Assembly (NCBI GenBank): GCA_900553255.1
Contig: USCI01000040.1
Location: forward strand, 1-22,250
Source of the DNA: an uncultured Oscillospiraceae bacterium
Lineage (GTDB): Bacteria; Bacillota; Clostridia; Oscillospirales; Acutalibacteraceae
Reading direction: 5' to 3'
DNA length: 22,250 bases
How positions within the stretch are numbered: position 1 is the stretch's first letter; the number at the start of each line of letters is the position of its first letter. A program made the position numbers and the translations under genes. The notes below the pieces were generated by a model. That model saw only the letters and a list, made by a program, of their open reading frames with translations. It did no database searches and was not told the DNA's origin. This document shows positions 13,555 to 20,364 of the stretch, one piece after another.

Positions 13555-16197
13555 ATGCAGTGGACAGGTCTGAATGAACTGAGGGAAAAATTTCTCTCCT
13601 TTTTTGAGAGCAAGGGGCACCTGCGGCTGCCGAGCTTCTCGCTGCTGCCGCAGGGGGATAAGTCCCTGCTGCTCATCAATTCCGGCATGGCGCCGATGAA
13701 AAAGTATTTCACCGGCGAGGTGACGCCGCCCCGCAAGCGGGTAACCACCTGCCAGAAGTGCATCCGCACTCCCGATATCGAGCGGGTGGGCAAGACGGCG
13801 CGTCACGGCACCTATTTTGAGATGCTGGGCAACTTCAGCTTCGGGGATTATTTCAAGCATGAGGCCACCGCCTGGGCGTGGGAGTTCTGCACCAAGGTGC
13901 TGGAGCTTCCGGTTGACCGGCTGTGGGTGAGCATTTACGAGAACGACGATGAGGCGTTCAAAATCTGGACCGAAGAGGTCGGCGTCGATCCCACGCATAT
14001 CGTCCGGCTGGGAAAAGAGGACAATTTCTGGGAGCACGGCACCGGCCCCTGCGGTCCCTGCTCCGAGCTGTATTTTGACCGCGGGGAGGAGCACGGCTGC
14101 GGATCGCCGACCTGCGGCGTCGGCTGTGACTGCGACCGTTATGTGGAGTTCTGGAACCTGGTGTTCACCCAGTTCGACAGCGACGGCAAGGGCAACTATG
14201 CGCCGCTGGATCATCCGAATATCGATACCGGTATGGGACTTGAGCGCCTGGCCTGCATCATGCAGGGGGTGGAGAACCTCTTCGAGGTGGATACCGTCCA
14301 GAACATCATGAAGCATGTCAGCCGAATTGCCGGGGTTCATTACGGCGAGGATCCGCATAAGGATGTGTCTCTGCGGGTGATTACCGACCATATCCGCTCG
14401 ACCACCTTTATGATCGGCGACGGCGTTATGCCATCGAACGAGGGGCGGGGCTATGTGCTGCGTCGTCTCCTCCGCCGCGCCGCGCGGCACGGCCGCCTGC
14501 TCGGCATCCATGAGCCGTTTTTGTATCAGGTGTGCAACACGGTCATTGAGGAAAACCGCAGCGCCTATCCGGAGCTGTGCGAGAAAAAGGAATTTATTCA
14601 GAAGCTCATCCGTGTGGAGGAAGAGTCTTTTGAGAAGACCATCGACAGCGGCCTGGCATTGCTGGACGATATGCTGAAGAGTGTAAAGGATAACACCTTG
14701 CCCGGAGAAGACGCCTTCAAGCTGTACGACACCTATGGCTTTCCGGTGGATCTGACCAAGGACATCCTCGAGGAAAAGGGCGTCAGCGTGGATGAAGAGC
14801 GGTTTAACGAGTTGATGACCGAGCAGCGGGAGCGGGCCCGTGCCGCGCGTAAGAAGGCCGGTAACGACGCCTGGAAGGCGAACGACGGCGTGATCCAGCA
14901 GCTGATCGCCAACCGGTTTGTCGGCTATGAAACGCTCCGTACCGAAACCAAGGTAACCGCGATTATCAAGGATAACGATATGGCGGACAGCGTTGCGGAG
15001 GGCGAAGAGGCTTATGTGGTGCTGGAAACCGTGCCGTTTTATGCGGAGAGCGGCGGACAGGTCGGCGATGTCGGCACGGTAACCTGTGAGGATGCTTCCT
15101 TTGCGGTCCGGGATACGGTGAAAAGTGCGGGCGGCGTCATCATCCTGGTAGGCGCCCAGACCCGGGGTGTGCTGGCGGTCGGTGACGCAGTGGTGGCGTC
15201 GGTGGACGAGAGCAGCCGCCATGCGACCATGCGTAACCACACGGCCGCGCACCTCCTGCAGGCGGCGCTCCGCCGTGTGCTGGGGACGCATGTGGAGCAG
15301 GCCGGCCAGCTGGTGGACAGCCGGCGCCTGCGCTTTGACTTCACCCATTTCTCCGCGATGAAACCGGAGGAACTGCGGGAAGTGGAGGCCCTGGTCAACG
15401 AATGGGTGCTTTCGAGCCTGCCGGTGGATGTGCGGGAGATGCCGATTGACGAGGCACGCAAGCTCGGCGCGATGGCGCTCTTCGGGGAAAAATATGGGGA
15501 CATTGTCCGCGTGGTGCGCGCCGGCGATGTGTCGATCGAATTCTGCGGCGGCACCCATGTGACCAATACGGCGGAGCTGGGATTGTTCCATATCGTCAAT
15601 GAAAGCTCGGTGGCCGCGGGCGTGCGGCGGATTGAGGCGGTGACCGGCGGCAATCTGCTGGCGCTGCTCAACGAATATCATGCGTTGATGGTGCAGGCGG
15701 CGGATGCGATGAAAGCCAATGGGCCGGAGGATATCGTCCGGCGTGCCACGCAGCTGACGGCCGAGCTCAAGACGGCGCAGCACGACCTGGATAATGCCAA
15801 GGCCAAGCTGGCTTCGCTGAAGGTGGAAGGCCTATTCAGCGGCGCCAAAACGGTGCAGGGGATCCAGGTGGTTTCTGCGGCCTTTACCGGGACCGGCGGC
15901 GATGCGGTTCGCGCTATGTGCGACCGCTGCAAGGAGATGCCGAGGGATGATATTGTGGTTGTGCTCGCCGGCATGAAGGAAGACGCCGGCACCGTTTCGT
16001 TTGGCTGCTACTGCGCGCCGGGAGCCGTGAAGAAGGGCGCGCATGCCGGCAACATCGTGCGCGAGGTCGCCAAAATCTGCGGCGGCAACGGCGGCGGACG
16101 TCCGGACATGGCCATGGCCGGCGGCAAGGATCTGACGAAGGTGGATGTCGCCATCAATGCGGTGGATGACATACTGGAGCGCCTGCTGCAAAAATAA
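13555..16197 (+). CDS. alaS: Alanyl-tRNA synthetase
   Basis: An 880-residue class II aminoacyl-tRNA synthetase that charges tRNA-Ala and edits mischarged Ser or Gly. The catalytic core shows SFSLLPQGDKSLLLINSGMA and RHGTYFEMLGNFSFGDYFK. The editing domain carries the zinc motif HTAAH (562-566) with CGGTH (664-668). The C-terminal DHHA1-like region ends with GGNGGGRPDMAMAGG (about 843-857). The length is typical. ATG 13555 is the only reasonable start: an in-frame TGA lies three codons upstream. Its SD (AAAGGA) is about 12 bases away, with a small palindrome between. Expression is under the alanine T-box, and no terminator follows, so the HIT gene is probably cotranscribed. Confidence 0.98.
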   Translation: MQWTGLNELREKFLSFFESKGHLRLPSFSLLPQGDKSLLLINSGMAPMKKYFTGEVTPPRKRVTTCQKCIRTPDIERVGKTARHGTYFEMLGNFSFGDYFKHEATAWAWEFCTKVLELPVDRLWVSIYENDDEAFKIWTEEVGVDPTHIVRLGKEDNFWEHGTGPCGPCSELYFDRGEEHGCGSPTCGVGCDCDRYVEFWNLVFTQFDSDGKGNYAPLDHPNIDTGMGLERLACIMQGVENLFEVDTVQNIMKHVSRIAGVHYGEDPHKDVSLRVITDHIRSTTFMIGDGVMPSNEGRGYVLRRLLRRAARHGRLLGIHEPFLYQVCNTVIEENRSAYPELCEKKEFIQKLIRVEEESFEKTIDSGLALLDDMLKSVKDNTLPGEDAFKLYDTYGFPVDLTKDILEEKGVSVDEERFNELMTEQRERARAARKKAGNDAWKANDGVIQQLIANRFVGYETLRTETKVTAIIKDNDMADSVAEGEEAYVVLETVPFYAESGGQVGDVGTVTCEDASFAVRDTVKSAGGVIILVGAQTRGVLAVGDAVVASVDESSRHATMRNHTAAHLLQAALRRVLGTHVEQAGQLVDSRRLRFDFTHFSAMKPEELREVEALVNEWVLSSLPVDVREMPIDEARKLGAMALFGEKYGDIVRVVRAGDVSIEFCGGTHVTNTAELGLFHIVNESSVAAGVRRIEAVTGGNLLALLNEYHALMVQAADAMKANGPEDIVRRATQLTAELKTAQHDLDNAKAKLASLKVEGLFSGAKTVQGIQVVSAAFTGTGGDAVRAMCDRCKEMPRDDIVVVLAGMKEDAGTVSFGCYCAPGAVKKGAHAGNIVREVAKICGGNGGGRPDMAMAGGKDLTKVDVAINAVDDILERLLQK

Positions 16198-16220
16198 AGG
16201 TTAAAGGGAGGAAAAGGGAA

Positions 16221-16553
16221 ATGGACTGCATTTTCTGCAAAATTATTTCCGGGGAAATTCCCTCGAAAAAGGTATATGAGGACGATCAGGTCTTGGCCTT
16301 TTACGATATTGAACCGAAAGCGCCGGTGCATGTGCTGATCATTCCCAAGGCGCACATTGCCGGCGTGCGGGAGATCAACGCGGACAACAGCGCCGTGGTT
16401 GCACATATTTTTGCGATGATCCCGCAGATTGCGCAGAAGCTGGGCATAACCGACTACCGCGTGGTATCCAACAACGGTGAACAGGCGGGACAGACAGTGC
16501 ATCATCTGCATTTCCACCTGCTGTCCGGCGGCGTGCTCGGCGAAATGGCGTGA
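16221..16553 (+). CDS. HIT (histidine triad) family protein, HINT type
   Basis: A 110-residue histidine triad protein of the HINT branch, which hydrolyses nucleoside phosphoramidates and aminoacyl-adenylates. The triad H95-x-H97-x-H99 is in QTVHHLHFHLLSGG. The N-terminal DCIFCKIISGEIPSKKVYED block, with the C3/C6 pair used for zinc in many HINT proteins, is also present. GGGAGG precedes the ATG. The gene sits between alaS and an exonuclease gene in the same unit. Because HINT enzymes can act on aminoacyl-AMP made by tRNA synthetases, the link with alaS is suggestive but not proof. Confidence 0.95.
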   Translation: MDCIFCKIISGEIPSKKVYEDDQVLAFYDIEPKAPVHVLIIPKAHIAGVREINADNSAVVAHIFAMIPQIAQKLGITDYRVVSNNGEQAGQTVHHLHFHLLSGGVLGEMA

Positions 16554-16559
16554 CCGGTC

Positions 16560-17444
16560 ATGCAGTACATTGTTCTGGATCTGGAGTGGAACGGCGCCTA
16601 TTCCAAGCAGGCACACGGCTATTTCAATGAGATCATCGAAATCGGCGCGGTGCGCCTGAATGAACAGCTGCAGCCGGACGGGAAGTTTCATGTGGTGATC
16701 CGGCCGCAGCTGAGCCGGAAGCTGTCGGAGATCGTCACGAATCTGACCAGCATCACGGCGGAGGAGCTGGAGGCCGACGGCATCTCCTTTATGCAGGCGG
16801 TTGACCGGCTGACGGCGTTTATCCGGGACGAGGAGACGGTGTTTCTCACCTGGAGCACCACCGACCTGCTGGTGCTGATGGAGAACGTCCGCTTTTACTT
16901 TCATCAGCCGACCATCCCCTTCATGGCTTACTACGCCGATCTGCAAGCCTACTTTCAGGCGAGAATCGGCGCCGCCGGCGGCCAGCAGATTGCACTGAAA
17001 AAGGCCTGCGAGATGCTGGAGATCACGGAGGAGGGGCTGGATCTGCACCGGGCGCTCGACGATAGCGTGCTGACCGCGCGGATTCTGATGCGGGTTTATG
17101 AGGAAAGCTCGTTTGCCGGTGCCGTTTACCGGGCGGATGACGAATTCTATCGCCGGATTACCTTCAAAACCACGATTGTCCACGACCTGAACAGTCCCTA
17201 TGTGCATGCGCAGGACATGGATTTTTCGTGTGAATGCGGGGCGCCGCTTATCCGCGAAGGGGACTGGCGTTTCCGTAACCGCGGATTTATGGCGGATATG
17301 GTGTGCCCGCGGTGCAAAAAGGAGTACACCGGATGGGTGCAGGTCAAACTGAAATACGAAGGGCCGGAGACGCGGAAAAAGCGGATGGACCGGATAAAGC
17401 CGAAGGAGGAGAAGGTGCCGGCTCAAGCCGCATCGGAAGCCTGA
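16560..17444 (+). CDS. DEDDh-type 3'-5' exonuclease with C-terminal zinc ribbon
   Basis: A 294-residue protein whose first about 185 residues form an RNase T / DnaQ-like exonuclease. The acidic residues D7 and E9 (LDLEW), D102 (WSTTDLLVL), and H163 with D168 (HRALDDS) match the DEDDh catalytic set, with two metal ions expected. Residues about 222-262 hold C224, C226, C249 and C252 (CEC, then CPRC), which look like a small zinc ribbon that could bind nucleic acid. The tail is Lys- and Glu-rich. Whether the substrate is DNA or RNA is unknown. It begins six bases after the HIT gene and is followed after about 24 bases by the DUF2752 gene. Confidence 0.88.
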   Translation: MQYIVLDLEWNGAYSKQAHGYFNEIIEIGAVRLNEQLQPDGKFHVVIRPQLSRKLSEIVTNLTSITAEELEADGISFMQAVDRLTAFIRDEETVFLTWSTTDLLVLMENVRFYFHQPTIPFMAYYADLQAYFQARIGAAGGQQIALKKACEMLEITEEGLDLHRALDDSVLTARILMRVYEESSFAGAVYRADDEFYRRITFKTTIVHDLNSPYVHAQDMDFSCECGAPLIREGDWRFRNRGFMADMVCPRCKKEYTGWVQVKLKYEGPETRKKRMDRIKPKEEKVPAQAASEA

Positions 17445-17468
17445 AAGTCAGCCGGAGGGGATGCAGAA

Positions 17469-17918
17469 ATGGCGAAAAACGGAAAACTGCGCGGGGCCTG
17501 CCTCTGGCTGTGGCGAACCCGTGCCGGCAACCGTGTGCTGTCGCTGTGCCCTCTGGCTCTGGCTTTGGCGGCTGTGGCGGTGATCCGGCTGTTTGACCTT
17601 CGGCTGACGGGCCTTTTGGGTGCCTGCCAGTTTCAGCGGCTTACCGGATGGCGCTGTCCCGGCTGCGGCGGTACCCGTATGGTCGAAGCGCTGCTGGACG
17701 GGCGGATCAGGGAGGCGGTGTATTACAACCCCTTCCTGTTTTTGCTTGCGTTGCTGGCGGCGGCGTTCCTGCTGTTTATGCTGCTGCGGACCTTCCGCAG
17801 GAACTGGAAGCCGATTGCGCTGAACAGTAATACGGCCTGGTGGCTGCTGATTCCCCTTTTTGTGGTGGGATTCTTCGTCATGCGCAATACGGGTTGGTAT
17901 CAGCAGTGGTTTTATTGA
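17469..17918 (+). CDS. DUF2752 membrane protein
   Basis: A 149-residue protein with about three membrane segments (LCPLALALAAVAVIRLF, FLFLLALLAAAFLLFMLL, WWLLIPLFVVGFFVM). Between the first two is the DUF2752 hallmark CQFQRLTGWRCPGCGGTRM, followed by an Ala- and NP-containing stretch (AVYYNPFLF). The CPxCGGTR core is strongly conserved in the family, but the function is unknown. GGAGGGG lies upstream of the ATG. The gene lies between the exonuclease and mutY in one packed unit, with no clear functional tie. Confidence 0.9.
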   Translation: MAKNGKLRGACLWLWRTRAGNRVLSLCPLALALAAVAVIRLFDLRLTGLLGACQFQRLTGWRCPGCGGTRMVEALLDGRIREAVYYNPFLFLLALLAAAFLLFMLLRTFRRNWKPIALNSNTAWWLLIPLFVVGFFVMRNTGWYQQWFY

Positions 17919-17933
17919 CAAAGGAGCGTGTGT

Positions 17934-18998
17934 ATGCAGCAGGAGTGGGTACGGCAGCTTTTGGCGTGGTACGAGGACAATGCCCGTCCGCTTCCCTGGC
18001 GGGACACGCCCGATCCCTACCGTGTCTGGGTTTCGGAGATCATGCTGCAGCAGACCCGCATTGAAGCGGTGAGGCCGTATTTTGACCGCTTCATGCGGGA
18101 ACTTCCGACCATCCGCGCGCTGGCGCAGGTGCCGGAGGAACGCCTGATGAAACTGTGGGAAGGGCTGGGCTATTACAGCCGGGCACGCAATCTGCAGGCG
18201 GCCGCCAAACGGATTGTGGAACACTATGGCGGGAAAATGCCCGCCTCTTACGAAGAACTGCTGGCGCTGCCCGGGATCGGGGAATATACGGCGGGGGCGA
18301 TTGCCTCCATTGCTTTCGGGATACCGGTGCCGGCGGTGGACGGCAATGTACTGCGGGTGATGGCGCGCCTGCTCTGCTGTGACCGGGATGTTATGCAGCC
18401 GGCGGTACGCAAAGAGATGACCGGTATCCTGCGCACCATGGTGCCGGCCGACGCGCCGGGCCGGTTCAACCAGGCGCTTATGGAACTGGGGGAAACCATC
18501 TGCCTGCCGCGGACCGAACCGGATTGCGGCGCCTGTCCGATTCAGTCGTATTGCGAAGCGGCCGCAAGGCATTGCGCCCGTGAATTGCCGGTGCGCGCCA
18601 AGCCCAGGGAACGGCGGATTGAGCAGCGCACGGTGCTGCTGTTGATCCGCATGTCGGCTGAAGGGCGGCAGGTGCTTGTGCGCAAGCGGCCGCCGAAAGG
18701 GCTTTTGGCCGGGATGTGGGAGCTGCCCAACGTTGACGGCTGGTATGTCCGGCAGGAAGTGGAGCGGCTTGTCGAGAAAAGCGGAGCACATGTGAAAAGC
18801 TTATTCACTTTACAGAGCGCCAAGCATGTGTTTTCCCATATAGAATGGCACATGCAGGGCTGGTACGTTCAGGTGAGCGGAGAAACGGCGGAGCCGGCGG
18901 GAAAATGGGTGGACAGCCGGGAGCTGGCGGAGGAAATCGCTCTTCCGAGTGCGTTTCGCGCCTATTCCGCGCTGCTGCCCATACTGCTCCGGGAATGA
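17934..18998 (+). CDS. mutY: A/G-specific adenine glycosylase MutY
   Basis: A 354-residue base-excision repair enzyme that removes adenine mispaired with 8-oxoguanine. Catalytic E35 is in SEIMLQQT, the helix-hairpin-helix LPGIGEYTAGAI lies at 112-123, and the catalytic D136 is in VDGNVLRV. The 4Fe-4S ligands are C190, C198, C201 and C207. The first spacing is seven residues, not the six of E. coli MutY; I recall seven in clostridial relatives. The C-terminal NUDIX-like domain that reads 8-oxoG is present, with the FSH motif at 300-302 in AKHVFSHIEWH. ATG 17934 has AAAGGAG 7 bases upstream. The gene is complete. Confidence 0.97.
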   Translation: MQQEWVRQLLAWYEDNARPLPWRDTPDPYRVWVSEIMLQQTRIEAVRPYFDRFMRELPTIRALAQVPEERLMKLWEGLGYYSRARNLQAAAKRIVEHYGGKMPASYEELLALPGIGEYTAGAIASIAFGIPVPAVDGNVLRVMARLLCCDRDVMQPAVRKEMTGILRTMVPADAPGRFNQALMELGETICLPRTEPDCGACPIQSYCEAAARHCARELPVRAKPRERRIEQRTVLLLIRMSAEGRQVLVRKRPPKGLLAGMWELPNVDGWYVRQEVERLVEKSGAHVKSLFTLQSAKHVFSHIEWHMQGWYVQVSGETAEPAGKWVDSRELAEEIALPSAFRAYSALLPILLRE

Positions 18999-19014
18999 GG
19001 AAGGAGGCGGCCGA

Positions 19015-19749
19015 ATGGCCAGAAAAGCGGTATTGATTACCGGCGCTTCACGCGGAATCGGCCGTGCAGCGGCCGAGCTTTTTGCGCGCCGGGGCTATGG
19101 CGTGCTGATCAATTACCGGCAGGATGCCGAGGCCGCCCATGCGCTGGAAAAGCAGCTGATCGACAGCGGGGCGGATGCACTTGCCGTGCAGGCGGACGTG
19201 GCGCAGGAGGTTGAGGTGCTCCGGATGGTGGAGACAGCTGTAAAGCGGTTTGGCTTTATCGATGTGTTGGTCAATAATGCCGGGATCGCTTCGCAGAAGC
19301 TGTTTACCGCGCTGACAGCGGAGGAATGGCGCCGGATGATGGCGGTTCATGTCGATGGGGCGTTTCATTGCTGCCGCGCGGTGCTGCCGGCGATGATCCG
19401 CGAAAAACGGGGCGCTATTGTCAATGTGGCTTCCATTTGGGGGCTTGCGGGCGCTTCCTGTGAGGTGGCGTATTCGACGGCCAAAGCGGCGCTCATCGGG
19501 ATGACCAAAGCGCTCGCCCGCGAGGTCGGGCCGTCCGGCATCCGGGTGAACTGTGTGGCGCCGGGCGTCATCGACACGGCGATGAATGCTGTGGTAGGGG
19601 CGGATGTTCTGAATGGCCTGGCGGAGGAAACCCCGCTCGGACGCATCGGAACGGCAAGAGAGGCGGCGCAGGCGATCGTGTATCTGGCTTCGGAGGAGGC
19701 ATCTTTTATCACCGGGCAGGTACTGACCGTAGACGGCGGATTTATCTGA
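19015..19749 (+). CDS. SDR family reductase, YmfI-like (FabG relative)
   Basis: A 244-residue short-chain dehydrogenase. It has the cofactor motif TGASRGIG (residues 9-16), NNAG (87-90), S140, and the YxxxK pair Y153/K157 in AYSTAKAALIGMTKALA. The pattern SQKLFTALTAEEW, SIWGLAGASCEV and EETPLGRIG with SFITGQVLTVDGGF fits clostridial proteins annotated as the elongation factor P 5-aminopentanone reductase YmfI better than FabG of the fatty-acid operon. YmfI completes a modification on EF-P in Bacillus. This assignment is from memory of the family. His112 takes the place usually held by Asn in the catalytic tetrad. ATG 19015 has AAGGAGG 7 bases upstream. Confidence 0.88.
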   Translation: MARKAVLITGASRGIGRAAAELFARRGYGVLINYRQDAEAAHALEKQLIDSGADALAVQADVAQEVEVLRMVETAVKRFGFIDVLVNNAGIASQKLFTALTAEEWRRMMAVHVDGAFHCCRAVLPAMIREKRGAIVNVASIWGLAGASCEVAYSTAKAALIGMTKALAREVGPSGIRVNCVAPGVIDTAMNAVVGADVLNGLAEETPLGRIGTAREAAQAIVYLASEEASFITGQVLTVDGGFI

Positions 19750-19770
19750 TTGCGGAAAGGCGGGAGCAGG

Positions 19771-19929
19771 ATGGCGGATTCCCCGGTTGCCACGGTGATC
19801 GGCGTTCCGGACGAGCAGACGGTCAACTGGCTGGAAAAGCAGTTCAGGCTGCGCATCCGTGAGGAAGAGGCGGAACGGCCGGCAGAGAAAAAAGAAGAGC
19901 CCGCCGGCTCGGAAGAGGGAAATAAATAG
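19771..19929 (+). CDS. Small hypothetical protein, 52 residues
   Basis: An ATG at 19771, preceded by GGGAGCAGG, opens a 52-codon frame ending at TAG 19927-19929. It begins 21 bases after the SDR stop and ends about 40 bases before the next gene, so it fills the gap neatly. The peptide has a short ordered half (ATVIGVPDEQTVNWLEKQF), then a highly charged tail of Arg, Glu and Lys. No family is recognised. The SD, the gap-filling position and neighbour-like codon use support it being real, but no homology evidence is available. Confidence 0.6.
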   Translation: MADSPVATVIGVPDEQTVNWLEKQFRLRIREEEAERPAEKKEEPAGSEEGNK

Positions 19930-19971
19930 GACGGTTTTCCGCATACTATCCTTCGGATAAGGAGGAGGCGT

Positions 19972-20364
19972 ATGCGCTTATGGCACGAAGCGCTGCTGCC
20001 GTACCTGCCGCGGGCACAGCTGCTTGGGCAGCACCGCGAATGCTGTGCGCTGCGCGGGCTGTCCTGGGGACGGCGGCATGCGGTGGTGGATTATGTGTTC
20101 ACCCATTCCCGCGAACGGCTGGCGGTATATCACGCCCGCGTGATGCGGGAGATGGAGCGGCGCGGCTATCGCGTGGAGAGCTGCTGGAAGGCACCCGGCT
20201 ACCGCGGGCGGCGTTGTGCGCCGTTTATCCCGGAGAGGGCGAAGCTGGCCGGGCTGGAAGGCCGATATCCGGTGTATGCGGAGCATGATGCGGCGTATTT
20301 CCGGGCGTGCTTAGAAAACCTGGGGCGTAAGGGAGTAGCGATTTTATCCGAAGGAGTGAGGCAG
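19972..20364 (+). CDS. TIGR02328-like domain, open in frame into pepF
   Basis: From ATG 19972, with AAGGAGGAGG just upstream, a frame encodes about 121 residues resembling the TIGR02328 family. The pattern MRLWHEALLPYLPRAQLLGQ, HRECCALRG, RRHAVVDYVF and EMERRGY is characteristic; the family is thought to be distantly related to pyrimidine-dimer DNA glycosylases, which I hold with low confidence. Its natural end seems to be near FRACLENLGRKG (about residue 121), but no stop codon follows: the frame continues through a short linker into pepF without interruption, giving a 724-residue ORF ending at 22146. Stop codons exist in both other frames right at this boundary (TAA and TAG in GCGTAAGGGAGTAGC). 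It is therefore either a fusion or a lost stop. Confidence 0.75.
20350..20364 (+). promoter_or_regulatory. Internal ribosome binding site for pepF
   Basis: GAAGGAG (20350-20356) lies 8 bases before ATG 20365, an ideal arrangement. It argues that PepF can be made on its own even though the upstream frame is open into it. Confidence 0.75.

Noticed and set aside
13372..15783. An 803-codon open frame on the minus strand opposite alaS
   Set aside because: It is a GC-rich mirror of the alaS codons, resembles no family, and the plus-strand gene has unmistakable AlaRS motifs.
18501..18554. Abnormal iron-sulfur spacing (C-x7-C) in MutY
   Set aside because: It differs from E. coli, but I recall the same spacing in clostridial MutY proteins, and all four Cys are present.
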